Source: SIG653 sp964509125
GTDB taxonomy: Bacteria > Bacillota > Clostridia > Oscillospirales > CAG-382
NCBI GenBank assembly: GCA_964509125.1
Contig: CAZDVZ010000022.1
Coordinates: 1-31,719 of the forward strand
Direction: 5' to 3'
Length of the DNA: 31,719 nt
Shown: positions 8,351-16,907 of the stretch, in pieces
How the letters are laid out: each line of letters opens with the position of its first letter
Numbering within the stretch: position 1 is the first letter of the stretch
Position numbers and translations under genes: made by a program
The notes under the pieces: generated by a model
What the model was told of the DNA's origin: nothing
The model's input: the letters and a program-made list of their open reading frames with translations, nothing else
Database searches by the model: none

Positions 8351-9700
8351 CTACGCTTTTTTTGAAAGCTGTTTTGCCTCAGATGCTTTTGAATGATCAG
8401 CTTTCGGAGTGATCTCTCCTGCTTTTGTAAGTGCAATTTTGGTAAGCATTGGGCCTACAAGCTCATATACAAGTACGGCAAAAAGGGATATATTTCTGAT
8501 TATCGCACCGGACTCGCCAAGCTCATTGGCGGCTTGTAAAGACATTCCCAGTGCAACGCCCGCTTGCGGGAGAAGAGTTATACCCAAATATTTAACAATA
8601 TTCTTGTCGCATTTCATGATCTTTGCGCTTATGTATGCACCGAAGCATTTACCCACAGATCTTGCAATTATGTATACAACACCTATGCCAACAATAACTC
8701 CCTTTGTGAAAACCGAAAGCTCAAGTTCCGCACCGCTGAGCACAAAGAAAAGCACCAAAAGCGGTTGAGTCCACTTATCTGTCTTTTCCATAAGCTCTTC
8801 GGAAAAATCGCAAATGTTGCAGAACACAGTTCCAAGCACCATGCAAGTAAGAAGAGAAGAAAAGCCGATGGTGATCTCCCCTATCTGAAACTTCTGCATC
8901 GTAATTCCAACGGTAAGCAATATGAAAGTTACGGATAGGCAAAGCCTTTTACTGTTAGACTTGAAAAGTTTTTCTCCTATGGTGAACAAAATTCCCATAA
9001 CAGCGCCAACAACGAGGGAGGCAACAACTTCAATAATAGGGTTTACAACAACAGCGACCATGCTGAATTCGCCGGAATTTAAAGTTTTTGCAATGCCGAA
9101 AGAAACCGCAAAAACAACAAGACCAATTGCATCATCCAAAGCAACAACAGGCAGAAGTATACTTGTAACAGGGCCTTTCGCCTTATACTGCTTTACTACC
9201 ATAAGTGTTGCGGCGGGAGCCGTTGCAGTAGCTATTGCACCCAAAGTTATGGCAACAGGCATGGGCAAAACATCTTCGCCCAAAACAAAGCACAACGCAA
9301 TAAGCGCCGCATCCACAAGGATAGTTGCCATAATAGCTTGAACAATGGCAATAACCGTTGCCGCCTTACCTATTTGTTTAAGCTGTGAAAGCCTAAATTC
9401 GTTTCCTATGGCAAAGGCAATAAAACCTAAGGCGACTTGGCTCAGGATATTATAATTCACCACATCTTCATGGTCTATAAAACCCATGCCTTTAATGTCA
9501 AGACTTCCCAAGCAGTACGGGCCGATAAGAATGCCCGCTATCAAATACCCGGTGACCGCGGGCATTTTGAAAATTTTCACCACTCGTGAAAGGAGCAAGC
9601 CCGCAAAAATTGCGATGGATAAGCTGAACAATGTTTGTGCAAGTCCGTCATTCTCAACCTTAACAACGGACAGTGCGATCTGCGTTTCTTCTAAAACCAT
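8351..9700 (-). CDS. Cation/proton antiporter (CPA2, Kef/NapA-like)
   Basis: A 449-residue membrane protein with a Na_H_Exchanger-type core of about 12-13 hydrophobic helices. It starts near residue 20 (LFSLSIAIFAGLLLSRVVKIFKM) and includes GYLIAGILIGPYCLGS, typical of the CPA2 family that exchanges K+ or Na+ for H+. The long glycine- and alanine-rich helix with VALDDAIGLVVF near the middle supplies the expected paired aspartates. There is no C-terminal TrkA-N/RCK domain; the protein ends in a short charged tail. The ATG at 9700 is preceded by AGAAGGTG, which decides it over an upstream in-frame start. It is probably the first gene of the operon with alaS. The ion transported is unknown. Confidence 0.9.
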   Translation of the reverse strand: MVLEETQIALSVVKVENDGLAQTLFSLSIAIFAGLLLSRVVKIFKMPAVTGYLIAGILIGPYCLGSLDIKGMGFIDHEDVVNYNILSQVALGFIAFAIGNEFRLSQLKQIGKAATVIAIVQAIMATILVDAALIALCFVLGEDVLPMPVAITLGAIATATAPAATLMVVKQYKAKGPVTSILLPVVALDDAIGLVVFAVSFGIAKTLNSGEFSMVAVVVNPIIEVVASLVVGAVMGILFTIGEKLFKSNSKRLCLSVTFILLTVGITMQKFQIGEITIGFSSLLTCMVLGTVFCNICDFSEELMEKTDKWTQPLLVLFFVLSGAELELSVFTKGVIVGIGVVYIIARSVGKCFGAYISAKIMKCDKNIVKYLGITLLPQAGVALGMSLQAANELGESGAIIRNISLFAVLVYELVGPMLTKIALTKAGEITPKADHSKASEAKQLSKKA

Positions 9701-9739
9701 AAAAAACACCTTCTGTTTAATTATTTTGTCAGTTAAATA

Positions 9740-9768
9740 GGATATCACATTTTTTGGTTTTTTTCTAC
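9740..9768 (-). promoter_or_regulatory. Possible extended -10 promoter for the antiporter-alaS operon
   Basis: On the minus strand TAGAAA, a 17-bp spacer ending in TGA, and TATCCT form a weaker promoter. The TG one base before the -10 is the extended -10 element, which can compensate for poor hexamers. It lies about 40 bp upstream of the antiporter start. Confidence 0.45.
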
Positions 9769-9798
9769 ATTTAAATATAGATAAACCGTTTACATTTA

Positions 9799-12213
9799 TT
9801 AACCGAACACTTTTTCCGCATCCTCTATAACCAAAGCTATTCTGCTGTGAGAATTTTTTGAAACGATCCTTCTCAAATAGTTCATCTGTGAGATCCAGAA
9901 ATTATAATTAAAATACGACCCTTTTCCATCGGCAATATATGCTTCTTCCCAGCGCTCATTGTTAGCAGGAATATCCGCCTTTAAAAGTTCTTCAAAATAG
10001 TCTATTCTCCCAAGAACATATTCATCGGAAAGGGTATTTTCGGCATGATAGTAAAGCCTTTCCAAAAACAAAGCTTTAAACTCCTCATTCACCTTTAAAT
10101 ATCTTATGGGAACATTAAAGCTGCTATAATCGCTTGACGAACCCGTAATTTTGGTAAGCGGGCTTTTTGTTCCGAAAAAGCCAAGGTCAAGGTCAAAAAA
10201 TATCAGCTTCCACTTTGCATCTTTGCTTTCACGGTAATATCTTATGTTATCAATATCAAGATCGCCTGCATATGCTCGGAAAATATACCAATCAGCCAAC
10301 GATTCCACATCAAGATACCGGCAAACATAAGCATAATTATCAGGATCTTTCATATCTTTTGTTTTTATAAAGCTTATGAGCGCATTCCAGTCTTCCATAT
10401 CTTCGCTTGTGCCCTTTTCAAGACGATATCCATATCTGACAATGGCAACATCATCGGGGGAGGTGTTGTGATGCGAAGCTACAAAATCTTCGTTTATGCG
10501 TTCACGAATGAAATATATACCCATATAGGTGTCGTTCACATAAAGGATAACGGGGCGGTACGACTGCACCAAAAGAGAAGTTTCGGCAGAAAGGGCGAGA
10601 GAGGTTGCAACCTCGTCTCTAACTCCCGAAAAGTACCAATCCTGAGAGCCGCCTCGAATTACAAGATCGGTAAAAGAATCTATGTCAAGATCTTCGAACA
10701 CTTTATAGTCAAGAGAAGATGCGCCATATTTTCCCCTGAATTTCACTTTAAAACTCTTTTTGCTTTCATATCTTCCCGTTGAGCCAAACATGGAAAGACC
10801 GCAGTCTATATTAAATTCTTCTGTGCCGTTTACGAAAAATGAAAGATTTATTTCTTTTGTCCAACTCTTTGTTGGATTGGCATAAATACCGGTACTTTCG
10901 TCCCAGATATCAGAGTCAAGGGCGGTTATTTTTAAAAGGGGAAGATTGGACGTTTCGTTGAAAAAGTATGCACAAGTAACAGTCTCGCTGGGGATTTTGG
11001 CGCCATCATACGCCTTTATTCTTATGGAAACATTTTTATCAACGATGATTCCATCACTATATTTTTCAGAATTTTTTGTAGGCTCTGAGCCGTCGATAGT
11101 GTAATACATATCTCCCTCTCCCGAAAAGGTAAGTGTAAAGGAAGACGTATATTCTCCCGGCTCAACAGACGGAACAGGCGACGCTGTAAGCGTAGTCTCG
11201 CCGCTTCCGTTTTCTCTTCCGAAGGTAGGAGAAGAAAAATAAACGAGTTCATCTCCCGCTCTGCCGTAACTTATTTCCGGCGGGCACTCTTCAAACCACA
11301 AAGCGTCTACAGGCGTTCCGTCTTTATGAGTGAGATAAACCGTATCTCCGGATGATGACAGCTTAAAAGGGACGTTTTTTCCGTCTGCGGCAATTACACA
11401 AAATCCTCCCGGTTTTAAGGTAATGTCAGGAAGATTATACGCAAGAAGATCTTTTTTATCGTCGGAAATGAAATAATCATTTAAATTGATGCTTTCTTCG
11501 GAAATGTTTTTCAATTCTATAAGATCGTAATATTCACCGTTCATTGAATAAACGGTGGAATTGGAAGCAATTATTTCGTTTATTACCAGCTTTTGTTCTA
11601 AAGAAGCACGGTATGCCACATATCCCTCATAGGTATTTTCAAAGCCGGGAGAAGGATGATCGTTCACTCCGTCTTCAGTGTAGGACTTGTTTTTTTCGCC
11701 CAATCCCACGTCAAATTTATGAGCAATAACACCCTCCGTGTCGCAATAAAGGTAAACGGTTTCCCCTTCCTTGCTTATGGAGAAGCCAAGCTCCGCACAA
11801 GAAAGAGCAACATATCCCTCTCCCTTTACAACGATGTCGGGAAGAGAGTATTTCATCACATTGTTGTTGTCATCGCTGATTCGATAATCCGAAAGGGAAA
11901 CATCTTCTTCCGTCGGGTTATATATTTCCACCCAATCCTCATATTCAAACTCCCAGAAGAGGTCATTGTTTGACATGACTTCGCTTATCCTCAAAAGGCC
12001 GTCGCCGCCCATGGGTACATCATCTTCACCGGTACCGACAGATACCTCCTCGGAAGATTCGTCTTCGGATGATGCCTCAGAAGGCAACTCAGAAGAAATT
12101 TCCTGTACAACCACATAGTCCGAGGAATTATCTTCACTTTGCGAGCAAGAGCAAAAAAGAGAAATCAAAAGCAACAATATGACAAATTTATCAAATACAA
12201 ATTTTGCTTTCAT
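9799..12213 (-). CDS. CotH-kinase lipoprotein with two lamin-tail domains and a chitobiase C-like domain
   Basis: An 804-residue predicted surface lipoprotein. An N-terminal hydrophobic segment ends in a lipobox-like FCSC (lipidated Cys near 23), followed by a Ser/Glu-rich linker to about 65. Two lamin-tail domains are visible, about 73-195 and 208-335, each with the family's 'NE/SE ... D.(V/L)IE(L/I)(Y/K)N' pattern and 'YSLPDI'/'YNLPDI' strands. A chitobiase C-terminal-like domain follows (YYTIDGSEPTKNSEKY, about 345-417). The remaining 380 residues form a CotH domain, with FVIREREIN-like FIRERINEDF and the acidic FFDLDLGF motif. CotH proteins are atypical kinases, first known from spore coats. 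The gene has its own promoter and no clear terminator before the antiporter. Its target is unknown. Confidence 0.85.
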   Translation of the reverse strand: MKAKFVFDKFVILLLLISLFCSCSQSEDNSSDYVVVQEISSELPSEASSEDESSEEVSVGTGEDDVPMGGDGLLRISEVMSNNDLFWEFEYEDWVEIYNPTEEDVSLSDYRISDDNNNVMKYSLPDIVVKGEGYVALSCAELGFSISKEGETVYLYCDTEGVIAHKFDVGLGEKNKSYTEDGVNDHPSPGFENTYEGYVAYRASLEQKLVINEIIASNSTVYSMNGEYYDLIELKNISEESINLNDYFISDDKKDLLAYNLPDITLKPGGFCVIAADGKNVPFKLSSSGDTVYLTHKDGTPVDALWFEECPPEISYGRAGDELVYFSSPTFGRENGSGETTLTASPVPSVEPGEYTSSFTLTFSGEGDMYYTIDGSEPTKNSEKYSDGIIVDKNVSIRIKAYDGAKIPSETVTCAYFFNETSNLPLLKITALDSDIWDESTGIYANPTKSWTKEINLSFFVNGTEEFNIDCGLSMFGSTGRYESKKSFKVKFRGKYGASSLDYKVFEDLDIDSFTDLVIRGGSQDWYFSGVRDEVATSLALSAETSLLVQSYRPVILYVNDTYMGIYFIRERINEDFVASHHNTSPDDVAIVRYGYRLEKGTSEDMEDWNALISFIKTKDMKDPDNYAYVCRYLDVESLADWYIFRAYAGDLDIDNIRYYRESKDAKWKLIFFDLDLGFFGTKSPLTKITGSSSDYSSFNVPIRYLKVNEEFKALFLERLYYHAENTLSDEYVLGRIDYFEELLKADIPANNERWEEAYIADGKGSYFNYNFWISQMNYLRRIVSKNSHSRIALVIEDAEKVFG

Positions 12214-12251
12214 TAAAAATCACCCTCAATAAGATATTTTTTAAAAAGACC

Positions 12252-12280
12252 TTGAATTTTAACGGATTTTCAAGTATAAT
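12252..12280 (+). promoter_or_regulatory. Promoter for the hydrolase-histidine kinase pair
   Basis: TTGAAT (4 of 6), a 17-bp spacer and a perfect TATAAT read toward the gene at 12376. Transcription would start near 12287, giving a leader of about 90 nt. It faces the minus-strand promoter at 12304-12332, so the two transcripts overlap at their 5' ends. Confidence 0.65.
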
Positions 12281-12303
12281 GGTGACATATATAAATTCAC
12301 TTT

Positions 12304-12332
12304 ATTATACAATTATTTTTCCCATATTTCAA
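12304..12332 (-). promoter_or_regulatory. Promoter for the CotH lipoprotein gene
   Basis: On the minus strand TTGAAA (5 of 6), a 17-bp spacer and a perfect TATAAT lie about 90 bp upstream of the CotH start. RNA polymerase leaving here passes over the plus-strand promoter at 12252-12280. Confidence 0.65.
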
Positions 12333-12375
12333 CAGTTTTTTTAAAGTTTTCAAAAAAGAAAGGATATTCTCCATT

Positions 12376-13080
12376 ATGAAAAGACCAATAATTGCGCTCT
12401 GTCCCTCTTATGACGATGAAAGAGTTATGGTGAACCGCCGTTATATGGACGCGATACAAAAAAGCGGGGGTATTCCCCTTCTTATGAACCTTACAAGCGA
12501 CAAAGAAGTGATAGAATATTATGCAAATACAGCAGACGGCTTCCTCTTCACAGGCGGTGATGATGTTGACCCAAGAGAATTTGGTGAAACCGTTCACGAA
12601 GGCTTTGGCGATTTTTGTGTAGAACGCGACCGGATGGAGATTCCCCTCGCAAAACGCGTTATGGAGCTTAAAAAGCCAATGCTTGGAATATGCCGTGGAA
12701 TACAGTCTATGAATGTTGCATTTGGAGGCTCTCTCTACCAAGATATTCCCATAGAATTTTCAAAAAAGCTTATCCACCGCCAAAATCCGCCGTATAACGT
12801 GCCAACACATAATATTTCCATAAAAGAAGGAACTCTTTTACAAAACATTATCGGAAGCACAGTTTACGCCACAAACAGTATGCATCATCAGTCTCTCAAA
12901 AAAGTTGCGGACGGATTTATTGTATCTGCCACGAGTGAAGACGGGATCATCGAGGCCTTTGAAATGCCTGATTATCCCTTTGCTCTCGGACTTCAATTCC
13001 ACCCGGAACATCTTTTTGCAACTGATGAAAAGGCACGAAACATTTTCAAAAGCTTTGTTGCGGCTTGCGAAAAAAAATAG
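12376..13080 (+). CDS. Class-I glutamine amidotransferase-like hydrolase (peptidase C26, PuuD type)
   Basis: A 234-residue single-domain protein of the family that includes gamma-glutamyl-GABA hydrolase (PuuD) and gamma-glutamyl hydrolases. The catalytic triad is visible: the nucleophile Cys106 in MLGICRGIQSMNV, and His209 and Glu211 in LQFHPEH. The oxyanion loop FTGGDDVDP near 58-66 and the DRMEIPLAKRV segment are typical of PuuD relatives. No synthetase partner domain is adjacent, which argues for a free-standing gamma-glutamyl hydrolase. The ribosome binding site is weak (AAGGA, 11 nt before ATG). It is followed after 47 bp by a histidine kinase gene. The exact substrate is not known; a link to polyamine breakdown is possible because a polyamine importer lies about 4 kb away. 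Confidence 0.88.
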   Translation: MKRPIIALCPSYDDERVMVNRRYMDAIQKSGGIPLLMNLTSDKEVIEYYANTADGFLFTGGDDVDPREFGETVHEGFGDFCVERDRMEIPLAKRVMELKKPMLGICRGIQSMNVAFGGSLYQDIPIEFSKKLIHRQNPPYNVPTHNISIKEGTLLQNIIGSTVYATNSMHHQSLKKVADGFIVSATSEDGIIEAFEMPDYPFALGLQFHPEHLFATDEKARNIFKSFVAACEKK

Positions 13081-13127
13081 TTTTAATTTGACCTTTCCTT
13101 CGCGTGAAAATTAACGGAGGTATTAAA

Positions 13128-14621
13128 ATGTTTAAGAACATCTCTTCACGCATTATTTTGACTTTTTCATCCATAGTTTTAGCGGGTTTACTCCTTTTCG
13201 CCCTGATAACTTTTGGCATTTTCACAAAATTTTCAGTGCGCACCGACGAAACTATAATGTCCCTTTCCGCAAAAAGCGTTGCCGAAACGGTTTTGGGGTA
13301 CACCATGCTTGCGGAAGACGCGGGAAATAGTAATCCAACCGCCGAAACCATAGTTTGCCAGCTTTATCCAAAACAGTTTAAGCAAAGCATGGAAAAATAC
13401 GCGGAAGACGAAATTGGCGTACATATATACGACACAGAAGGCGCTCTCCTTGTTGCGGTAAATCAATCTCACGAAGCTGAGCCCATAGAACCTCTAATTA
13501 AAGAGGAAACGGACAATCGTTTATCAAGAGGAGATACGTCGGGATTTTTGGGGACATTTACTTTTCACGGAAGCGACGAGAAAGAAAGCACATTATACAT
13601 TCTCCCCATTGTTAACGATGAAAAAGATAATTCGCTAATGGGATATGTGGTAGTGTCGTCTCTCAGCGACAGCATAAACTCCGCAAAGCATCAGCTTCTC
13701 AGCGCGATCATTACCACCTGTGTATGGTTGCTTTTGGGAACGGCGTTTTCAATTATTGTAGTGGGGAAACGTATTACAAAGCCCTTTTCTCAAATAAACA
13801 AAAAACTGAAAGAATATTCTGACGGGAACACGGAAGTACGCCTTCCCGTTACATCCGACGACGAGATCTCCGTTCTTTCAAAGTCCATAAATGACATGAT
13901 GGACACAATAGAGCGAAATGACATGGGAAAAGACACGTTCCTCGCCAGCGTAGCGCATGACTTAAGGACTCCCATAACTACCATTTCGGGGTTTGCAGAT
14001 GGGATTTTAGACGGAACGATACCTCCGGAAAAAGAGCATCAATATCTCGCAACCATTTCCGAAGAGTCAAAAAGACTTTCCAGACTTATTTCCACGCTTC
14101 TTACCACAACTAAAATGCAAAATCAAAAAATAAATCCCAAAGTTTTCAACGTCACGGAAAAAGCACTTTCCACATTATTCACCTTTGAAGGTCAAATTTA
14201 TGACAAAGACCTTCGCGTTGAGATACCAAATGACGATGCAGTAATGGTAAACGCAGATCCCGACGCCATCCATCAAGTTTTTTATAATCTGATACACAAC
14301 GCGGTTAAATTTTCGCCAACGGGCGGTTCTCTGGTTATTGACATAGAAGAAGATACGAAAAACGGAAAGGCGGTAATTTCGGTTCAAAATGACGGAGAAG
14401 GCATTCCCGAAGAAGAAGTTCCCCATGTGTTTGAAAAATTTTACAAAACAGACCGTTCAAGAGGACTTGACAAAAGCGGCATGGGGCTTGGATTATTCAT
14501 TGTAAAAACCGTTATTGATAACCACAAAGAAAAGATAACCATACGTTCGGGAAGAAACAAAGGGTGCGAATTTTCATTCACGCTCCCTCTTGCAAATCGC
14601 GGGGAAACCGCGGAAAGGTGA
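13128..14621 (+). CDS. Sensor histidine kinase, orphan
   Basis: A 497-residue membrane sensor kinase. TM1 spans about 9-31, an extracytoplasmic sensing domain about 32-188, and TM2 about 189-212. A HAMP domain follows to about 265, then the dimerisation/phosphoacceptor domain with ASVAHDLRTPIT (His277). The HATPase_c domain shows N box HQVFYNLIHNAVKF, G1 NDGEGIPEEE and G2 GMGLGLFIV. The ATG at 13128 is preceded by ACGGAGGT; an in-frame GTG at 13104 has no such site. The usual response regulator gene is absent: upstream is the amidotransferase-like gene and downstream a convergent gene. It resembles PhoR/BaeS-type kinases. Ligand and partner are unknown. Confidence 0.93.
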   Translation: MFKNISSRIILTFSSIVLAGLLLFALITFGIFTKFSVRTDETIMSLSAKSVAETVLGYTMLAEDAGNSNPTAETIVCQLYPKQFKQSMEKYAEDEIGVHIYDTEGALLVAVNQSHEAEPIEPLIKEETDNRLSRGDTSGFLGTFTFHGSDEKESTLYILPIVNDEKDNSLMGYVVVSSLSDSINSAKHQLLSAIITTCVWLLLGTAFSIIVVGKRITKPFSQINKKLKEYSDGNTEVRLPVTSDDEISVLSKSINDMMDTIERNDMGKDTFLASVAHDLRTPITTISGFADGILDGTIPPEKEHQYLATISEESKRLSRLISTLLTTTKMQNQKINPKVFNVTEKALSTLFTFEGQIYDKDLRVEIPNDDAVMVNADPDAIHQVFYNLIHNAVKFSPTGGSLVIDIEEDTKNGKAVISVQNDGEGIPEEEVPHVFEKFYKTDRSRGLDKSGMGLGLFIVKTVIDNHKEKITIRSGRNKGCEFSFTLPLANRGETAER

Positions 14622-14674
14622 TTGGGCGTATTTACTTTTCCGATGGAAACGATGATACTATTATAACAGTAACA

Positions 14675-14711
14675 AAAAGCTGTAAGAAGCAGGTTTCTTC
14701 TTACAGCTTTT
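14675..14711. terminator. Bidirectional terminator between the histidine kinase and phosphoesterase genes
   Basis: A perfect 15-bp stem (AAAAGCTGTAAGAAG with CTTCTTACAGCTTTT) closes a 7-nt loop midway between two convergent stop codons (14621 and 14719). A/T ends on both sides allow use from either strand. Confidence 0.85.
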
Positions 14712-14718
14712 CGCGTTT

Positions 14719-16023
14719 TTATCCTTTAGGATTTACATATACCAACTCTGAATAGAGATGCTCTACGGTTATTGTTTTTTTGCCTTCTTTAAGGGTTGTA
14801 AGTGTTGACCCCAACATATCCGACCGGTGATAATCATACGTTCCTACTTTAAGTCCGAATGTAACTCTTATACCATTGTAGCTAATACTTGTGGACATTG
14901 TATGCAAGTGTCCCAAATACATTGTGTCACACCCTGTAGCTTTTGCAGTTTCCCAAAAACCTTCGGTTTTAAATCCGTACACCCCTTCTGCGGCAACACC
15001 AAAGTCACCTATTCCGTTGGGTGTAAAGGGATAACTCTTTACATTATACTTTTTCTCAAAAGGATCACCCGCCTCGCTGGGGGGGATATGAAGGAAATAG
15101 GATGACGGCAATTTTTCGCCCAATGATGCAGAAATAGATTCGTAGCTCGTTTTCATCCAATTTACCTGATCGGCTTCCAAACCGTCACCTTGGTGGATTA
15201 TGTCAATGTCAACATTGGTAGCATTCATTCCTTCGCCCGGATTGGAATAAACATTACATCCACCTGTATCAAGCATATAGCAAATTCTTTTAATCTTTCC
15301 GCCTTGCTTCAAGCCAATGGTGTAGTTACTGTTTCCCGTAACACTGCCTTGCTTGATAATACCATACTCTGAATTTTCAACCTGTTTAATTTGCCATCTT
15401 ACGCCTTTATCGCTTTCATTATCGTGGTTGCCCCAAATTACCGCCCAAGGTATTTTGTAAGAATCCATTGTTTTAACAACACGTTCCCAAACCTCTCCGC
15501 TGTCATCGGTTTGACCGTAAATATTATCTCCCGTCAAAACGATAAGGTCGGGGCATGATTTTTGTATAGCCTCTTCAACATATCTCCAGCAACGAACATA
15601 TTCGTTTTTCGAAGTCTCGTTAGAAAAAAACGCACCGTAAACCTGATTGTAACGAGAATTTCCCGGAGTGGCACGAACACCGTCAAGGTCTATTATTTGC
15701 ATATCTGTAAGTTGCAAAATTTTAATATCTCTTCCTTCGGGAACTTCCACAATAAAGTCAAGTCCGTCTATTCCCGTATCTTTCGTAACCACAACGCCCT
15801 CCGCAGGAACAGGCGTCTGATCGTCTGCTGATGCATCGTCAGACGATGTGTTACTGTCTGTCGCATCGTCCGATGATGCCGCAGACGTTTTTTCGTCGGA
15901 GATCGCACTTTCCAAAGTTGAGTTCTCCGTTTCCGTAGACGAAGTGTCTCCACTACAAGCGTTAAAACATGACATAACGCCAAAAAGAACAAGACTCAGT
16001 GATATTAACTTTTTGTAATTCAT
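14719..16023 (-). CDS. Calcineurin-like metallophosphoesterase, predicted lipoprotein
   Basis: A 434-residue exported phosphoesterase. The N-terminus has a hydrophobic segment ending in MSCFNACSG, with lipidation possible at Cys19 or Cys23. An Asp/Ser-rich linker to about residue 72 follows. The catalytic domain shows the metallophosphoesterase blocks: ILQLTDMQIID, LIVLTGDNIYG, AVIWGNHDNE, a late FLHIPP with a metal His, and YLGHLHT. The first block normally reads D-x-H; here the His is Gln, seen in a subset of the family and possibly changing metal use. The start has AAGGG upstream. It follows the CBM9-like lipoprotein by 19 bp, so the two are probably co-transcribed. The substrate is unknown. 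Confidence 0.88.
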   Translation of the reverse strand: MNYKKLISLSLVLFGVMSCFNACSGDTSSTETENSTLESAISDEKTSAASSDDATDSNTSSDDASADDQTPVPAEGVVVTKDTGIDGLDFIVEVPEGRDIKILQLTDMQIIDLDGVRATPGNSRYNQVYGAFFSNETSKNEYVRCWRYVEEAIQKSCPDLIVLTGDNIYGQTDDSGEVWERVVKTMDSYKIPWAVIWGNHDNESDKGVRWQIKQVENSEYGIIKQGSVTGNSNYTIGLKQGGKIKRICYMLDTGGCNVYSNPGEGMNATNVDIDIIHQGDGLEADQVNWMKTSYESISASLGEKLPSSYFLHIPPSEAGDPFEKKYNVKSYPFTPNGIGDFGVAAEGVYGFKTEGFWETAKATGCDTMYLGHLHTMSTSISYNGIRVTFGLKVGTYDYHRSDMLGSTLTTLKEGKKTITVEHLYSELVYVNPKG

Positions 16024-16042
16024 ATTTTTCCCTTTCTTAATT

Positions 16043-16831
16043 TCATTTTATATAAACCTTTGCAAAATATGCGGGTTGATGAAAATTGGGTGTTTTTCCC
16101 GGAAGATCTTGCCACGTTCCATAATGAGGAATTTTGGTACCGCTTCCGCATTTGGAAAAATTGCAATCAACAGCGCTCCCAACGCCAATGGAAACGGAAC
16201 CGTATATATCCTCAATAAGCTTCAAAGGAATATGAGCCGTAACCGTCCAATATGCGGCGTGACGTTCACCTGTCACGGTTATAGTCTCACGAGAAAGACT
16301 GCTTACGGATATTCCGTTATATTTCGCAAGATACACTCCCGCGGAATTCATTTCCAAATTTATGTATGTCTTTTCCGTTTTGGAAGAAGCCGTCGGGTAA
16401 TAATCGCAAAAGAACTCCAAACAGCTATCCCTGTATACCGCCCCATCCGTTTCCGTAACTGTAGTTAAGGGGTCTCGCTCTCGGCAATACATAAACACAT
16501 AAAAACCGTCATCTTTTTTAAAAACAACCTGACCATACGCATACGGAGTGTATTCGTCACCCCAAGGATAAATGTTTATCTCTGCCTTTGGGGCTTTGGA
16601 GAAGTCTACCTCTCCTTCTGTATACAGTATATAAAATTCATCCGAATTATTTTCATCTTCCCATTCCGATACAGTTTCTTCCGTCAAGGAGCTTTCTTCC
16701 GAATAAGCAGATAAAAAATCCGAAACCGTATCCAAATTCGAGGTAGAAACAGAGGCCTCTTCCTCATTCTGTCCGCAAGAGGCGAAGCAAATCAAAACCG
16801 CAAAAAGAATAAATTTTAAACTGTTTTTCAT
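16043..16831 (-). CDS. Lipoprotein with a CBM9-like (carbohydrate-binding family 9) domain
   Basis: A 262-residue predicted lipoprotein. The signal segment ends in the lipobox-like FASCG (Cys near 20), followed by an acidic Ser/Glu linker. From about residue 85 to the end the sequence resembles the CBM9-like/DOMON beta-sandwich: AYGQVVFKKDDGFYVFMYC, DSCLEFFCDYYP, INLEMNSAGVYL and the late WTVTAHIPLKLI. The ATG at 16831 has AGAGGATG 5 nt upstream; a longer reading from 16915 has no such site and would overlap the potD end. In this region an intercistronic hairpin (16851-16886) separates it from potD. Such proteins often bind sugars at the surface; no enzyme domain is seen. Confidence 0.75.
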   Translation of the reverse strand: MKNSLKFILFAVLICFASCGQNEEEASVSTSNLDTVSDFLSAYSEESSLTEETVSEWEDENNSDEFYILYTEGEVDFSKAPKAEINIYPWGDEYTPYAYGQVVFKKDDGFYVFMYCRERDPLTTVTETDGAVYRDSCLEFFCDYYPTASSKTEKTYINLEMNSAGVYLAKYNGISVSSLSRETITVTGERHAAYWTVTAHIPLKLIEDIYGSVSIGVGSAVDCNFSKCGSGTKIPHYGTWQDLPGKTPNFHQPAYFAKVYIK

Positions 16832-16850
16832 ATCATCCTCTGCAAGTTGA

Positions 16851-16886
16851 CAAACAGCCCGCTTTTCCGCAAAAGAGAGCTGTTTG
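16851..16886 (-). other. Intercistronic hairpin between potD and the CBM9-like gene
   Basis: CAAACAGC and GCTGTTTG form an 8-bp outer stem and CTTTT/AAAAG an inner one. There is no T run after it on the minus strand, so it is more likely a partial attenuator or mRNA-processing structure than a full terminator. Confidence 0.4.
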
Positions 16887-16907
16887 AAAAAGCAAATAAT
16901 AGCCGTT

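Noticed and set aside
12313..12741. Minus-strand open frame over the promoter region and the start of the hydrolase gene
   Set aside because: Antisense to a well-supported gene, no family resemblance.
15800..15900. Inverted repeats such as CATCGTC-A-GACGATG
   Set aside because: They lie inside the Ser/Asp-coding linker of the phosphoesterase and follow from repeated TCGTC/GACGA codons; no sign of a regulatory role.
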